Shown here: in pieces, positions 10,925-21,871 of the stretch | Numbering within the stretch: position 1 is the stretch's first letter | How the letters are laid out: each line of letters opens with the position of its first letter | NCBI GenBank assembly: GCA_905181765.1 | Contig: CAJIYW010000009.1 | Span: 33,003-97,002, forward strand | Length of the DNA stretch: 64,000 bases | Direction: 5' to 3' | From: Flavobacteriales bacterium UBA6772 | GTDB taxonomy: Bacteria > Bacteroidota > Bacteroidia > Flavobacteriales > Flavobacteriaceae | Notes under the pieces: model-generated | What the model saw: only the letters and a program-made list of their open reading frames with translations | What the model was told of the DNA's origin: nothing | The model's database searches: none | Program-made: the position numbers and the translations under genes

Positions 10925-11743
10925 ATGTCTGTAGGTAAAAAAGAATATAAACGCGTTACCGTAAAATCTCTTGTAGAAATGAAAGCTAACAAAGAGAAAA
11001 TCTCTATGTTAACCGCCTATGATTTTACAATGGCAAAAATTTTAGACAGATCTGGAATAGATGTTTTACTTGTAGGGGATTCAGCCTCGAATGTTGTGGC
11101 AGGGCATGAAACTACATTGCCTATTACCTTAGATCAAATGATTTATCATGCAAGTTCTGTGGTTAGAGCCGTAGATCGTTGTTTGGTTGTGGTAGATTTA
11201 CCATTTGGTAGCTACCAATCTGATCCAAAAAAGGCCTTGCGTTCTGCTATTAGAATTATGAAAGAGTCTGGGGGGCATTCAATAAAGCTCGAAGGAGGAA
11301 GAGAGGTAAAAGAATCTATAAAAAGAATTTTAAATGCCGGTATTCCAGTAATGGGTCATTTAGGTTTAACCCCACAATCTATTTATAAATTTGGAACTTA
11401 TACCGTAAGAGCAAAAGAAGAAGAAGAAGCAGAAAAACTAATGGAAGATGCCTTAATGCTGGAGAAAATTGGTTGCTTTGCATTGGTGTTAGAAAAAGTG
11501 CCTGCTAAATTAGCGAAACAAGTTGCAGAAGCAATCTCGATACCTGTTATTGGAATTGGGGCCGGAAACGGAGTAGATGGGCAAGTTTTAGTTACCCATG
11601 ATATGATTGGAATGACTCATGAGTTTAATCCGCGTTTTCTAAGACGTTATTTAGATCTATACAAAGACATGACGGGTGCTTTCGAAAGTTATATTTCTGA
11701 TGTAAAAAGTGGCGATTTTCCGAGCGATAAAGAGCAGTACTAA
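10925..11743 (+). CDS. panB: 3-methyl-2-oxobutanoate hydroxymethyltransferase
   Basis: [45 protein letters not shown]. Confidence 0.97.
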   Translation: MSVGKKEYKRVTVKSLVEMKANKEKISMLTAYDFTMAKILDRSGIDVLLVGDSASNVVAGHETTLPITLDQMIYHASSVVRAVDRCLVVVDLPFGSYQSDPKKALRSAIRIMKESGGHSIKLEGGREVKESIKRILNAGIPVMGHLGLTPQSIYKFGTYTVRAKEEEEAEKLMEDALMLEKIGCFALVLEKVPAKLAKQVAEAISIPVIGIGAGNGVDGQVLVTHDMIGMTHEFNPRFLRRYLDLYKDMTGAFESYISDVKSGDFPSDKEQY

Positions 11744-11849
11744 GTTTCACTTTTACTATAAATAATTGTCATTCCTGCAAAAACAAGTACTTAAAGTTCA
11801 TTCTTTTTAATTGTTACTTTTACTAGGACGACAAACTTAAAAACCTTCT

Positions 11850-12788
11850 ATGAAAATTCTTCACCTAGATACCAACCACCCTATTTTAATAGAACAATTA
11901 AATAGCTTGGGTTTTACTAATGATGAAGATTATACCTCTTCAAAAGATGAAATTTTAGCTAAAATTAATTTATATGATGGTCTAATTATTAGAAGTCGTT
12001 TTTCTATTGATGCCTCTTTTTTAGAAAAAGGAAAAAACTTAAAGTTTATAGGCAGAGTTGGAGCTGGACTAGAAAATATAGATTGTAACTATGCAAAAAA
12101 TAACGGAATTACTCTAATTTCAGCCCCAGAAGGCAATAGAAATGCGGTTGGAGAACACACTCTAGGCATGTTGTTATCTCTCTTTAATAAGTTAAACAAA
12201 GCAAATGGAGAGGTTAAAAAAGGCCAGTGGTTGCGTGAAGAAAACCGTGGAGTTGAGTTGGATGGGAAAACGATAGGTTTAATTGGATACGGAAATATGG
12301 GGAAATCATTCGCAAAAAAACTTCGAGGTTTTGATGTTGAAGTACTTTGTTATGATTTAAAAGCTGCTGTTTCTGATGATTGCTGCAAGCAGGTTTCACT
12401 GAGAGAATTGCAGCAAAAAGTTGATGTTTTAAGCTTACACACTCCACAAACAGAACTCACAAAAAATATGGTAAATACTAATTTTATCGAAAGTTTTAAG
12501 AAAAATTTTTGGCTCCTTAATACCGCACGTGGAACCTCTGTGGTTACAAAAGATTTGGTTATTGCTTTAAAATCTGGTAAAATTTTAGGCGCTGGTTTAG
12601 ATGTTTTAGAATATGAAAAAACATCTTTTGAAAACCTTTTCACTAATGATAAAATACCCAAAGCATTTCAATATTTAATAAATTCAAATAAAGTACTTCT
12701 TTCTCCACATGTTGCTGGCTGGACCGTTGAAAGTGAAGAAAAACTAGCTCAAACAATTGTAGATAAAATTAAAAGTCACTACTATTAA
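11850..12788 (+). CDS. D-2-hydroxyacid dehydrogenase (phosphoglycerate dehydrogenase-like)
   Basis: FIGRVGAGLENID, GKTIGLIGYGNMGKSFAKKL, NTARGTSVV motifs. Confidence 0.92.
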   Translation: MKILHLDTNHPILIEQLNSLGFTNDEDYTSSKDEILAKINLYDGLIIRSRFSIDASFLEKGKNLKFIGRVGAGLENIDCNYAKNNGITLISAPEGNRNAVGEHTLGMLLSLFNKLNKANGEVKKGQWLREENRGVELDGKTIGLIGYGNMGKSFAKKLRGFDVEVLCYDLKAAVSDDCCKQVSLRELQQKVDVLSLHTPQTELTKNMVNTNFIESFKKNFWLLNTARGTSVVTKDLVIALKSGKILGAGLDVLEYEKTSFENLFTNDKIPKAFQYLINSNKVLLSPHVAGWTVESEEKLAQTIVDKIKSHYY

Positions 12789-12863
12789 GTATCTCGGAAG
12801 TTCCCTTTACGTATATATAAAAAATCTTAATTACCTGATTATCAATTACTTAAAATATAAAAA

Positions 12864-13262
12864 ATGAAATTTTTATCAAATTATCCCGCAGAAGTCTTAC
12901 TTCTATTTTTTTTAATTATTACTTTTATTCAATCTGGTATAGACAAGCTTTTAGATTGGAAAGGAAATGTTTCTTTTATTAAAGAACATTTTAAAAACTC
13001 TCCTTTGAAAAACACCGTTCCTTTATTATTAGGAATTGTTTTAATAGTTGAAATAGTTGCAGGTTTTTTAATGAGTATTGGTGTTTATGAATTATACACC
13101 TCTGAAGCAAAAGAAATTGCATTATTAGGCGTTGAGCTTTCTGCAATCGCTTTAATTTTTTTACTAATAGGACAGCGACTTGCTAAAGATTATGCCGGAG
13201 CGATGTCTTTAGGTGTTTATTTTATTATAACCGTTGGTGGTGTATTTTTATTAAATAGCTAA
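12864..13262 (+). CDS. DoxX-like/MauE-like small membrane protein
   Basis: Four predicted TM helices, QSGIDKLLDWKGNVSFIKEHF. Confidence 0.7.
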   Translation: MKFLSNYPAEVLLLFFLIITFIQSGIDKLLDWKGNVSFIKEHFKNSPLKNTVPLLLGIVLIVEIVAGFLMSIGVYELYTSEAKEIALLGVELSAIALIFLLIGQRLAKDYAGAMSLGVYFIITVGGVFLLNS

Positions 13263-13301
13263 AAACTATACTAATAAAAATTCAATCAATTCCGTTTATT
13301 T

Positions 13302-13337
13302 AAAAGGGCTTTAAAACAATCGTTTTAAAGCCCTTTT
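13302..13337. terminator. Bidirectional rho-independent terminator
   Basis: AAAAGGGCTTTAAAACA-ATCG-TTTTAAAGCCCTTTT inverted repeat between convergent genes. Confidence 0.85.
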
Positions 13338-13404
13338 ATTTATTAGGTATATAATTGTATAACATAATTAGAATTATTTAAACCCTTTGTCTTTAAAATG
13401 AGTT

Positions 13405-14262
13405 TTAATTGTTTTTAATCACATAAATTAAAGAAGAATACTCTGTTGTGGATTTAGCCTTGCGGTTTGAGAGAAAACCTCTGTAAAAAGCTTTTATAGG
13501 ATTTGATTTTCCTGTTTTGTTTTTTTCACTTAAAAGAGATACATAATAACTATCAAACTTCATTGGAAGTGTTTCCTCTACAATCATTTCTGCTTCTAAA
13601 AATAATTTATGAATTGCCTTTTGACTAAAATGCCAAAGATGCCTTGGCACATCATACGCTGCCCAATGTTCTTTGTAAAACTTAGCATCGTAACTTTTAT
13701 AATTTGGTACAGCAACCACAATCCTTCCTTCAGGTTGTAACAAACTCTTTAAAGTCTTAATGGTGCTTTTTAAATTTTCCACATGCTCTAAAACATGCCA
13801 AAGTGTAATTACATCAAATTTTTGATTGGTAACGTCTAAAAAGTTTTCTTTTAAGTGTATTCCTTTTTTAGCTGCGTTTTCTCTTGCTTCTAAATTTGGC
13901 TCAACACCTAAAACACGCCAATTATTGTTTTTACAAGTTTTTAAAAAATCACCAGTTCCTGCTCCAAAATCTAACACCGTTTTTGAACCCGATTTAAAAG
14001 AGTTTAATAATAAAAGTTTTTGTTTTAATGTGCGGTTTTTTACCACTTGATAGATCTTATCAAAGAATGTTTTTTTACTATCTGTGTGCGAAATATAAGC
14101 TTCACTTTTATAGTAGTCTTCTATGTTTTTAGGAACAGGAGTCGTTACCAGCATCTCATATTCTTTATGCTTCATCACTTCAAAATAATCTCCAGAAACG
14201 GTATTGTCTTTGCAGTTTAAGAGCGTGGTTAAATTGCTATAAAGCTCTTTTTGATTGTTCAT
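13405..14262 (-). CDS. Class I SAM-dependent methyltransferase
   Basis: TVLDFGAGTGDFLKTC, ITLWHVLEHVENL motifs. Confidence 0.9.
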   Translation of the reverse strand: MNNQKELYSNLTTLLNCKDNTVSGDYFEVMKHKEYEMLVTTPVPKNIEDYYKSEAYISHTDSKKTFFDKIYQVVKNRTLKQKLLLLNSFKSGSKTVLDFGAGTGDFLKTCKNNNWRVLGVEPNLEARENAAKKGIHLKENFLDVTNQKFDVITLWHVLEHVENLKSTIKTLKSLLQPEGRIVVAVPNYKSYDAKFYKEHWAAYDVPRHLWHFSQKAIHKLFLEAEMIVEETLPMKFDSYYVSLLSEKNKTGKSNPIKAFYRGFLSNRKAKSTTEYSSLIYVIKNN

Positions 14263-14315
14263 ATTGCTTTAATCTTAAGAATGTTCCACGAGGAACATTT
14301 GAAAGTTTTCTTTTT

Positions 14316-16193
14316 TTATCTACCCATATAAACCAACAAAACAGATATATCACTTGGCGAAACACCACTAATTCTGCTGGCTTGCGAAATAGATGTTGGT
14401 TTCACTTTATTTAATTTTTCAGTTGCTTCAAAGGATAACGACTTCACTTTTTCGTATTTAAAACTAGAGGGAATAACGACGTTTTCTAACCTATTTAATT
14501 TATCTGCATTGTTTCTTTCTTTCTCTATATAACCAGAATACTTTAAGTGAATTTCTACCTGCTCGATTACATCTTTAGCAACAGTATGCTCCTTTAAAAA
14601 ATCTTTTAATTTTCTTATATCACTAAAATCTGCAAGCGACAATTGTGGTCTTGATGCAACTTTAAAAAGCTTCATAGATTGATTTACAAGTGCTAGATTT
14701 TTAGCTTCTAAAATAGGATTTACCTCTTCTTGCCTTACACTTGTCTCTTCTAAAAACTTAATTAATAAAGCGGTCTTTTGTTCCTTTTCTAAAACACGAT
14801 CCATTCTTTCTTGAGACGCCAAACCTAATTTATAACCTAAAGGTGTTAGTCTTAAATCTGCATTATCTTGCCTTAATAAAGTTCTATATTCTGCCCTAGA
14901 AGTAAACATTCTATATGGCTCCTCTGTCCCTTTAGTAATTAAATCGTCAATTAAAACACCTATATATGCCTCGTTTCTTTTTAAAATAAAAGGCTCCTTT
15001 CCTTGTGTTTTTAGTGCAGCATTTACCCCTGCCATTAATCCTTGTGCAGCCGCCTCTTCGTAACCTGTTGTTCCATTAATCTGACCCGCAAAAAACAAGT
15101 TCTCAATCAGCTTTGTTTCCAAAGAATGTTTTAATTGAGTAGGTTGAAAAAAGTCATATTCTATTGCATACCCATATCTTAAAAATTTTACATTTTCAAA
15201 ACCATCTACCGCACGTATTGCTTTGTCTTGAATATCCTCTGGAAGTGATGTAGAAAAACCATTCACATACATTTCAACCGTCGTCCAACCCTCTGGTTCT
15301 ACAAAAATTTGATGCCTGTCTTTCGTGGCAAATCGATCTACTTTATCTTCCACAGATGGACAGTATCTTGGCCCGGTAGACTTAATTCTTCCGTTAAACA
15401 TTGGAGATCTATCAAAACCCTCACGAAGTAAATCATGTACTTTTTGATTTGTGTAAGTTAAATAACAAGAGCGTTGCTTTTTTAAAGAGCCTGTGGTTGG
15501 TAAATAAGAAAATTTCTCAGTGATTTCGTCCCCTGGTTGCTCTGTCATTTTCGAATAATCCAAAGAACGCCCATCCACTCTTGGGGGGGTTCCTGTTTTC
15601 ATTCTACCCGCTTCAAAACCTTTTTTAACCAATTCTTCTGTAATTCCTTTAGAAGCTCCTTCACCAGCTCTTCCACCACCAAAACTTTTATCACCTATAT
15701 GAATTAAACCGTTTAAAAAAGTACCCGCTGTAATTATAACAGTTTTTGCTTTTATTTCTAAACCCAAAGCTGTTTTTACACCTATAATTTTAGCCCCATC
15801 AAACAGCAAACCAGTCACAGAATCTTGATAAAAATCGACATTTTTTGTTTCTTCTAACATCGTCCTCCAGCACTCCGCAAATTGCATTCTATCAGATTGT
15901 ACTCTAGGGCTCCACATTGCAGGGCCTTTAGATTTATTAAGCATCTTGAATTGTATTGCGGTTTTATCTGTAACCACTCCGCTATAACCACCTAAAGCAT
16001 CTATCTCTCTTACAATTTGTCCTTTTGCAATTCCACCCATTGCAGGATTACAACTCATTTGTGCAATATTTTGCAAATTCATCGTGATTAACAATGTATG
16101 AGCACCCATGTTTGCGCTTGCGGCTGCAGCCTCACTTCCTGCGTGACCACCACCTATTACGATAACATCAAATGTTGTTGAAAATAAACTCAT
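14316..16193 (-). CDS. mnmG: tRNA uridine-5-carboxymethylaminomethyl modification enzyme MnmG
   Basis: DVIVIGGGHAGSEAAAASANMGAHTLLIT, NPAMGGIAKGQIVREIDALGG, GTFLNGLIHIG. Confidence 0.98.
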   Translation of the reverse strand: MSLFSTTFDVIVIGGGHAGSEAAAASANMGAHTLLITMNLQNIAQMSCNPAMGGIAKGQIVREIDALGGYSGVVTDKTAIQFKMLNKSKGPAMWSPRVQSDRMQFAECWRTMLEETKNVDFYQDSVTGLLFDGAKIIGVKTALGLEIKAKTVIITAGTFLNGLIHIGDKSFGGGRAGEGASKGITEELVKKGFEAGRMKTGTPPRVDGRSLDYSKMTEQPGDEITEKFSYLPTTGSLKKQRSCYLTYTNQKVHDLLREGFDRSPMFNGRIKSTGPRYCPSVEDKVDRFATKDRHQIFVEPEGWTTVEMYVNGFSTSLPEDIQDKAIRAVDGFENVKFLRYGYAIEYDFFQPTQLKHSLETKLIENLFFAGQINGTTGYEEAAAQGLMAGVNAALKTQGKEPFILKRNEAYIGVLIDDLITKGTEEPYRMFTSRAEYRTLLRQDNADLRLTPLGYKLGLASQERMDRVLEKEQKTALLIKFLEETSVRQEEVNPILEAKNLALVNQSMKLFKVASRPQLSLADFSDIRKLKDFLKEHTVAKDVIEQVEIHLKYSGYIEKERNNADKLNRLENVVIPSSFKYEKVKSLSFEATEKLNKVKPTSISQASRISGVSPSDISVLLVYMGR

Positions 16194-16222
16194 TCTTTAT
16201 AGTTCCACGTGAAACCCTGTAT

Positions 16223-16651
16223 TTAATTAATTGATAATAAGACGTTTAACTCTTTTAAAGCGTCGTTTTCTTGAGCCGTCATCTCTTTTTGACTCTCTGG
16301 TGTTTTATCAGAAAAGCCGATATAATGCAAAACCCCATGAATCATTACTCTTTGTAGTTCCTCTAAAAAAGAAACCTTAAAATCATTAGCATTATCTGCA
16401 ACTCTTTCTGTAGATATAAATATATCTCCTCCAACAAGCCTTCCTAAAGAATTATCAAAACTTATAATATCTGTTAGTGTGTCGTGTTGTAAAAACTCTA
16501 TGTTTAATTTTAATAAATAAGCATCATCACAAAAAATATAGTTTATCTCACCCTCTTCACAGGTGTGGTTTAAAATAATTTTTTGAATCCATTTTACAAA
16601 ACAATCCTCGTTTTCTAATTTAAAATTGGTTTCATAATTAAAACTAATCAT
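16223..16651 (-). CDS. ybeY: Endoribonuclease YbeY
   Basis: LNIEFLQHDTLTDIISFD and HGVLHYIGFSDKT zinc-binding motif. Confidence 0.95.
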   Translation of the reverse strand: MISFNYETNFKLENEDCFVKWIQKIILNHTCEEGEINYIFCDDAYLLKLNIEFLQHDTLTDIISFDNSLGRLVGGDIFISTERVADNANDFKVSFLEELQRVMIHGVLHYIGFSDKTPESQKEMTAQENDALKELNVLLSIN

Positions 16652-19600
16652 TCTCTCTCTTGTTTGGTTCTGAAAAATAATCTCGAACCTTTAATTTGTA
16701 ATTTTGATGCAAAGGTAATGATTGTCTATTTAATATCTCTATTTGATTATAGAACTGCTTTTTAAAACCTAAAGGCTTCCTGTTGTTTTTATTTGTAGTA
16801 TTTCTATTAACTGTTGCTTTGCGTTTATTCTCTTTTCCTTGTTCTAAAGCAGCTGTATCTAATTTTAGTAAATCATAATTTAACTGTTGCATTTTTTGAA
16901 TCGTGCGAGCGCTAAAACCTTTCTCTAAAATTTCGTTTTCTAGTTGTTCCATCGATTTTAAAACCTTTTTAATCTGCCCAATGTTTTTTTTATTTCCTTC
17001 TTCTGACTCTTCTATAGCTGTTTGCAGTTGCTGCCTTAATTGAGACTGCTGTTTATATATCTCATAAAGCTCGCCGTCTAAATCATCATTTTGCCCAGAT
17101 CCTTTTTCTCCCAACCCACCTTCATTCGGTTCGTTAATGTTTTTTCCAGCCTCCTCTTTTTTACCTGGTTTCCCTCCTTTTTTTCCTTCACCTTTTTCCT
17201 CTCCTAGGTTTTTACCCGGCTTCCGTGCAAGCTCTTTAGATTTCTCTCTTCCTTTTTTCATTTTCTCAGACAACTCGCCTTGCTTTTTAATAATGTCCGG
17301 AAGACTAAAGCCTTTACTTTTTTTACCCGCCCCCATCTTCATCGATGCATTTTTCATATTATTTAACATTGTGCTTAAATAGTCTGACAAATTGTTTACC
17401 GAAGTCATTACATATCGTTGATTAGAAACTCCATTCTCAAACATTCCTTCAGAAAAGTTTTCCAAAGATTGCTCTAAGTTGTAATGTACCGCTGATAAAT
17501 CGTTTTGAATTTTTGAAGATATTTTAGGTAACCGCATCGAGAGTACATACAAACTATCGTCTATATGCTCAAAATAAGTTCTTATGTTATTTTGCTTTTT
17601 TAAATCTTTACCAAAATCAGGATGCATTGTAGAAATAGACTCAAACTTATTCATAAGGGCTTCTTGTTTAAATGAAAAAGTCATCAAGTTTTCTAAAATT
17701 TTACGCATATCATCCATGTTTTCTTCAATAGATTCACCCTCCATTTCTAACATCGCTTTTTGCATTTTAGCACTCATTTTTTGCATTTTCTCAGCACTAT
17801 TCTTTTGGTTTTTCTTGGCCGAACTTTTATTTTTGTTTTTTAAACCTTCCTCTGCCTTATTTAATTCTTGGTCAATCTCTTTTTTTTCCTCTTCTACATC
17901 TGGCAATTCCATCGGCTCTTTTAACCTTTTGTTGTCCTTTGTTAGTTCATTTAACTCCTTTTTTATTTTCTCAAAGCCTTTTTTTATTTCTTTTTGATCT
18001 TCTAAGTTATCAGCATCCTTTTTTTCTAACAACTCCTGTTCCTCTGCCAAGTCATTTAATTTATTCGCAATTTGCATTGTTTTTTGTTCTATATAGAACC
18101 GCTTTACCAATTCTAAGGTTCTCTCTAAGCTGCGCTCTTGTTGCTTATTTTGTTCCGCTAACTGTTTTATTTTTTTACCTAATTTCTCTTTATTTAACTT
18201 CTCTGCAACCTTAGCAATCTCATCTAGCAATTTCTGTTGTTTGTTGTTTTTCTTTAGCTCGTCAATTCTTTTCTGTAGCTCTTCTTTTTTTTCTTGAAGG
18301 GTTTTATCTTCTTCTTTACTTTCTTTGAGGTTTTCTTGCAGTTTTTTGGTTTGAAGACGCATCATTTCTTTATATTGTTTTTGTCTTTTTAAAAAGTCAT
18401 CCACCTTTTTTTTATCCCTCCAGCTAAATTTTTTATTCTTTTGTAAACCTTCTTGAAGCTTTTCTATGCCACGCTGCTGCTTTTGCTGATTAAGAATAGC
18501 GCGATCCATATTATTAATTGTGTTTCTTTGCGCGTCTAATAACTCCTGATTTAGCTCTTCATTTGTTTTTTCTCTATATTTAAAAACAGCGCTTTTTGCT
18601 TTTTTATTTCCATTTACCATGTCATTGTCATAGACCTCAAAAAAAAGTTCATAGTTAATTCCTTTACCAACAAACAAACTATCAGGAAACAAATAAAAAA
18701 AAGTTTGAATATTTGCTTTAGAGATTCCTATCGCACATATTTTTTGAACTTGTGGGTTATTTTCTTCGTAGTACACCATTTGCAACTTACTTAAGCCATA
18801 ATCATCTGAAACCTGCCCAAAAAAATGTGTGGGTGTTTTAGAGCTCTCATTATTATTGGATTGTATTATAATTTTAGGGAAATTATCTTTAACTACATTT
18901 ATAGAAAACTGCAAGCGCTCAAAATCTTTTAAATTTTGATTAGATGAAGTAACTTGATACGTAAAAGAACTCTTTATTTGTTTTGTAAATTCAAAGTTGT
19001 TCTCGCTAAGCTTGGTAAATAAAGCCCTGTCTGTGTTCTCAATAAATGCAACCTCTTGTGTTTGGTTGCTTAAAACACCCCATGTAATTTTAGTCCCTTC
19101 TGGAACAATTAGGTTTCCAGAATTTGGAATTGTTTCATTCTTTTTATCTACATAAAAAGGGTATTCTAATTTTAAAATAATATTATTAATTGTTGGAGTG
19201 TTAATTATGGTTAGCTGATGTCTTTTACTTTGAACTTTATTTGCCTCAAGAAAAAAAAGCATCGGCTTTTGAACGTTTGAAAAAGTGAAAGAAAAGTTAC
19301 CTAAGCCGTTATTTTGTAAAAAATACTCCTGTTTTTCAAACTTTATTTTTACTTCTGCAGGTAAAACAGATCCAAGGGTTTCAATATGAATCGTAATATC
19401 GCTACCCTGAACAACCTGAAGGCTTTTATTTATTAGTTTAAAATAAAAAGGTGCTGGTGGCGCATATGCTGTTCTGTGATGAACAACCCGGTCTAAACTC
19501 TTCCTAAGTAAATCATTATTACCAGATAATAACGTAATTAAAAAAACTACAACAGGTAAAATTGCATACTTAAGGTATTTAAAATTTTTACTAAAGTTTA

Positions 19601-20030
19601 CTGCTTTTACAAACGGAACAGACAACAACTCTTCTGATTTCTGATTGATACTTGCTAGCAATAAATCAGAATGGTCGCCCTGTTCTTTCAGTTGTAAAGT
19701 GTTTAATAATTTATCTTTTACATCAGGAAAAAACTTACCTATAATGTTTGAACACTCTTCAAGCGTTATTCTTTTTTGTAAACCAATTAGTTTAAAAACA
19801 GGTACAACAATAAAGCGCCAGAACAGGAACACTTCAACCAAAACAAATGCCAAAAACAAAAATGTTCTTGCCATGGGTTTTAACCATAAAAAATGTTCTA
19901 AAAACAGCGTGCATAATAAATAGAAAAAACCTATAGAAAAAAACAAAAGGCCTCCTCTAATTAGTTCGTTTACGTAATATTTCCGCGTAAACTGATGTAA
20001 TTTATCTGTAATCGTTTTAACTCCATTCAT
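16644..20030 (-). CDS. DUF4175-like large membrane/coiled-coil protein
   Basis: 1128 aa, N-terminal TM helices, Ig-like middle, long K/E/Q-rich coiled-coil C-terminus; overlaps ybeY by 8 nt. Confidence 0.75.
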   Translation of the reverse strand: MNGVKTITDKLHQFTRKYYVNELIRGGLLFFSIGFFYLLCTLFLEHFLWLKPMARTFLFLAFVLVEVFLFWRFIVVPVFKLIGLQKRITLEECSNIIGKFFPDVKDKLLNTLQLKEQGDHSDLLLASINQKSEELLSVPFVKAVNFSKNFKYLKYAILPVVVFLITLLSGNNDLLRKSLDRVVHHRTAYAPPAPFYFKLINKSLQVVQGSDITIHIETLGSVLPAEVKIKFEKQEYFLQNNGLGNFSFTFSNVQKPMLFFLEANKVQSKRHQLTIINTPTINNIILKLEYPFYVDKKNETIPNSGNLIVPEGTKITWGVLSNQTQEVAFIENTDRALFTKLSENNFEFTKQIKSSFTYQVTSSNQNLKDFERLQFSINVVKDNFPKIIIQSNNNESSKTPTHFFGQVSDDYGLSKLQMVYYEENNPQVQKICAIGISKANIQTFFYLFPDSLFVGKGINYELFFEVYDNDMVNGNKKAKSAVFKYREKTNEELNQELLDAQRNTINNMDRAILNQQKQQRGIEKLQEGLQKNKKFSWRDKKKVDDFLKRQKQYKEMMRLQTKKLQENLKESKEEDKTLQEKKEELQKRIDELKKNNKQQKLLDEIAKVAEKLNKEKLGKKIKQLAEQNKQQERSLERTLELVKRFYIEQKTMQIANKLNDLAEEQELLEKKDADNLEDQKEIKKGFEKIKKELNELTKDNKRLKEPMELPDVEEEKKEIDQELNKAEEGLKNKNKSSAKKNQKNSAEKMQKMSAKMQKAMLEMEGESIEENMDDMRKILENLMTFSFKQEALMNKFESISTMHPDFGKDLKKQNNIRTYFEHIDDSLYVLSMRLPKISSKIQNDLSAVHYNLEQSLENFSEGMFENGVSNQRYVMTSVNNLSDYLSTMLNNMKNASMKMGAGKKSKGFSLPDIIKKQGELSEKMKKGREKSKELARKPGKNLGEEKGEGKKGGKPGKKEEAGKNINEPNEGGLGEKGSGQNDDLDGELYEIYKQQSQLRQQLQTAIEESEEGNKKNIGQIKKVLKSMEQLENEILEKGFSARTIQKMQQLNYDLLKLDTAALEQGKENKRKATVNRNTTNKNNRKPLGFKKQFYNQIEILNRQSLPLHQNYKLKVRDYFSEPNKREND

Positions 20031-20204
20031 AAGCGATTAATAAAAATAAAGCTTTTCAAAAGACTCACAAAGAAATTAGCGGTTAAAAAAGATTGTTGTT
20101 TATATAAAAAAAAGATCGCGCTTATTTCTAACGTCTTTTTATCCCTCTGTCATTTCAATTCTCTCTTTTTAAAACTATCTTTGCTTATTAAAAAAAACTA
20201 AAAA

Positions 20205-21725
20205 ATGGAATCCAATGTTCGTGTTCGTTTTGCCCCAAGTCCTACAGGGCCTTTGCATATTGGTGGTGTAAGAACCGCTTTATACAATTATCTTTTTGCT
20301 AAAAAACACAACGGTACTTTTATCTTAAGAATAGAAGATACAGACCAGTCTCGTTATGTTGCAAATGCAGAAAACTATATTACAGAAGCTTTAGAATGGT
20401 GTAACATTCCGTTTGATGAGGGTCCGGGAAAAAATGAAAAATTTGGACCATACAGACAATCTGAACGAAAAAACATATACAAAGAATATGCTGACCTTTT
20501 AATTAAAACAGGATGGGCGTATTACGCCTTTGATACTTCGGAACAGTTAGATGCGCACAGAAAAGGGCATGAAGCGGAAGGAAAAACCTTTATTTATAAT
20601 TGGCACAACAGAGAAAAAGGACGCTTAGTAAACTCTTTAATTTTAACAAATGAAGAGATTCAAAACAGAATTAATGCAGGTGATAATTATGTAATTCGTT
20701 TTAAAACACCACAAGATGAAATTTTACGAATGGAAGATGAAATTCGTGGAAAAATTACAATAGACACCAACACTTTAGATGATAAAATTTTATTTAAAGG
20801 AGACGGTATGCCAACCTACCACTTAGCAAATATTGTAGATGACCATTTAATGGAAATTAGCCACGTAATTCGAGGTGAAGAGTGGTTGCCATCAATGCCT
20901 TTACATATTTTATTATATAGAGCGTTTGGCTGGAGTGCTCCAAAATTTGCACATTTACCACTAATTTTAAAACCTGTAGGAAAAGGAAAATTAAGCAAAA
21001 GAGATGGTGATAAGTTAGGGTTTCCTGTGTTTCCGTTAGAATACAAGAATGAAGCTTCTGGTGATGTTTCTAGGGGTTATAAAGAAGATGGTTATTTTGC
21101 AGATGGTTTTATAAATATGCTCGCTTTCTTAGGGTGGAACCCAGGAACCGAACAAGAAATTTTCTCTTTACAAGAACTAATAAAGGATTTTGATTTAAGT
21201 CGTGTTAGTAAATCTGGTGCAAAGTTTAATCCAGATAAAGCGTGTTGGTTTAATCAGCAATACATGCAAAGTAAAGACAATGTTGAATTAACAGATTTAT
21301 ACACTCCTGTTTTAAAAGAAAAGGGTGTTTTAAAAGATCAGGAATATGTTTTAAAAGTGGTTTCTTTTATAAAAGAAAGAGCTGTTTTTGTAACCGATTT
21401 TTGGGAATTATCTAGTTTCTTCTTTGAAGCTCCAATAGAGTTTGATGTAAAAGCGTCCAAGAAAAACTGGAAAGAAGGAACCTCTGAATTAATGACGGCG
21501 GTTGCATTATTCATTTCTAATATTGAAGATTTTTCATCAGAAAATACAGAAAAAGAAATTAAAGAATGGATTACGAATAAAGAAATTGGGTTTGGTAAAG
21601 TAATGCAACCACTGCGATTAAGCTTAGTTGGTAAATTAGCTGGGCCACATTTGTTTGATATTATAGCAATGATCGGGAAAAAAGAAACAGTTAAAAGAAT
21701 TGAAAACGCAATTAATAAGTTATGA
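20205..21725 (+). CDS. gltX: Glutamyl-tRNA synthetase
   Basis: RFAPSPTGPLHIGGVRTALYNYLFAK and KLSKRDGD (KMSKS-like) motifs. Confidence 0.98.
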   Translation: MESNVRVRFAPSPTGPLHIGGVRTALYNYLFAKKHNGTFILRIEDTDQSRYVANAENYITEALEWCNIPFDEGPGKNEKFGPYRQSERKNIYKEYADLLIKTGWAYYAFDTSEQLDAHRKGHEAEGKTFIYNWHNREKGRLVNSLILTNEEIQNRINAGDNYVIRFKTPQDEILRMEDEIRGKITIDTNTLDDKILFKGDGMPTYHLANIVDDHLMEISHVIRGEEWLPSMPLHILLYRAFGWSAPKFAHLPLILKPVGKGKLSKRDGDKLGFPVFPLEYKNEASGDVSRGYKEDGYFADGFINMLAFLGWNPGTEQEIFSLQELIKDFDLSRVSKSGAKFNPDKACWFNQQYMQSKDNVELTDLYTPVLKEKGVLKDQEYVLKVVSFIKERAVFVTDFWELSSFFFEAPIEFDVKASKKNWKEGTSELMTAVALFISNIEDFSSENTEKEIKEWITNKEIGFGKVMQPLRLSLVGKLAGPHLFDIIAMIGKKETVKRIENAINKL

Positions 21726-21740
21726 TATTTTCTTCATGTA

Positions 21741-21773
21741 AATAAAAAACTTAATATTATTGAGTTTTTTATT
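21741..21773 (+). terminator. Rho-independent terminator after gltX
   Basis: AATAAAAAACTTAATATTATTGAGTTTTTTATT inverted repeat. Confidence 0.7.
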
Positions 21774-21871
21774 GCTTTAAACGTAACATTTATAAAAATC
21801 TGCGTCTTATAATTGATTATAAAATTCAGTACCTTTACTTATATATATTACTAATTTCAAAAAAAACAGCT

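Noticed and set aside
17137-18214. Plus-strand ORFs (81, 137 and 91 aa) rich in F/S/L inside the DUF4175 gene
   Set aside because: Antisense to a K/E-rich coiled-coil frame of 1128 aa; composition is the expected complement and no motif is seen.
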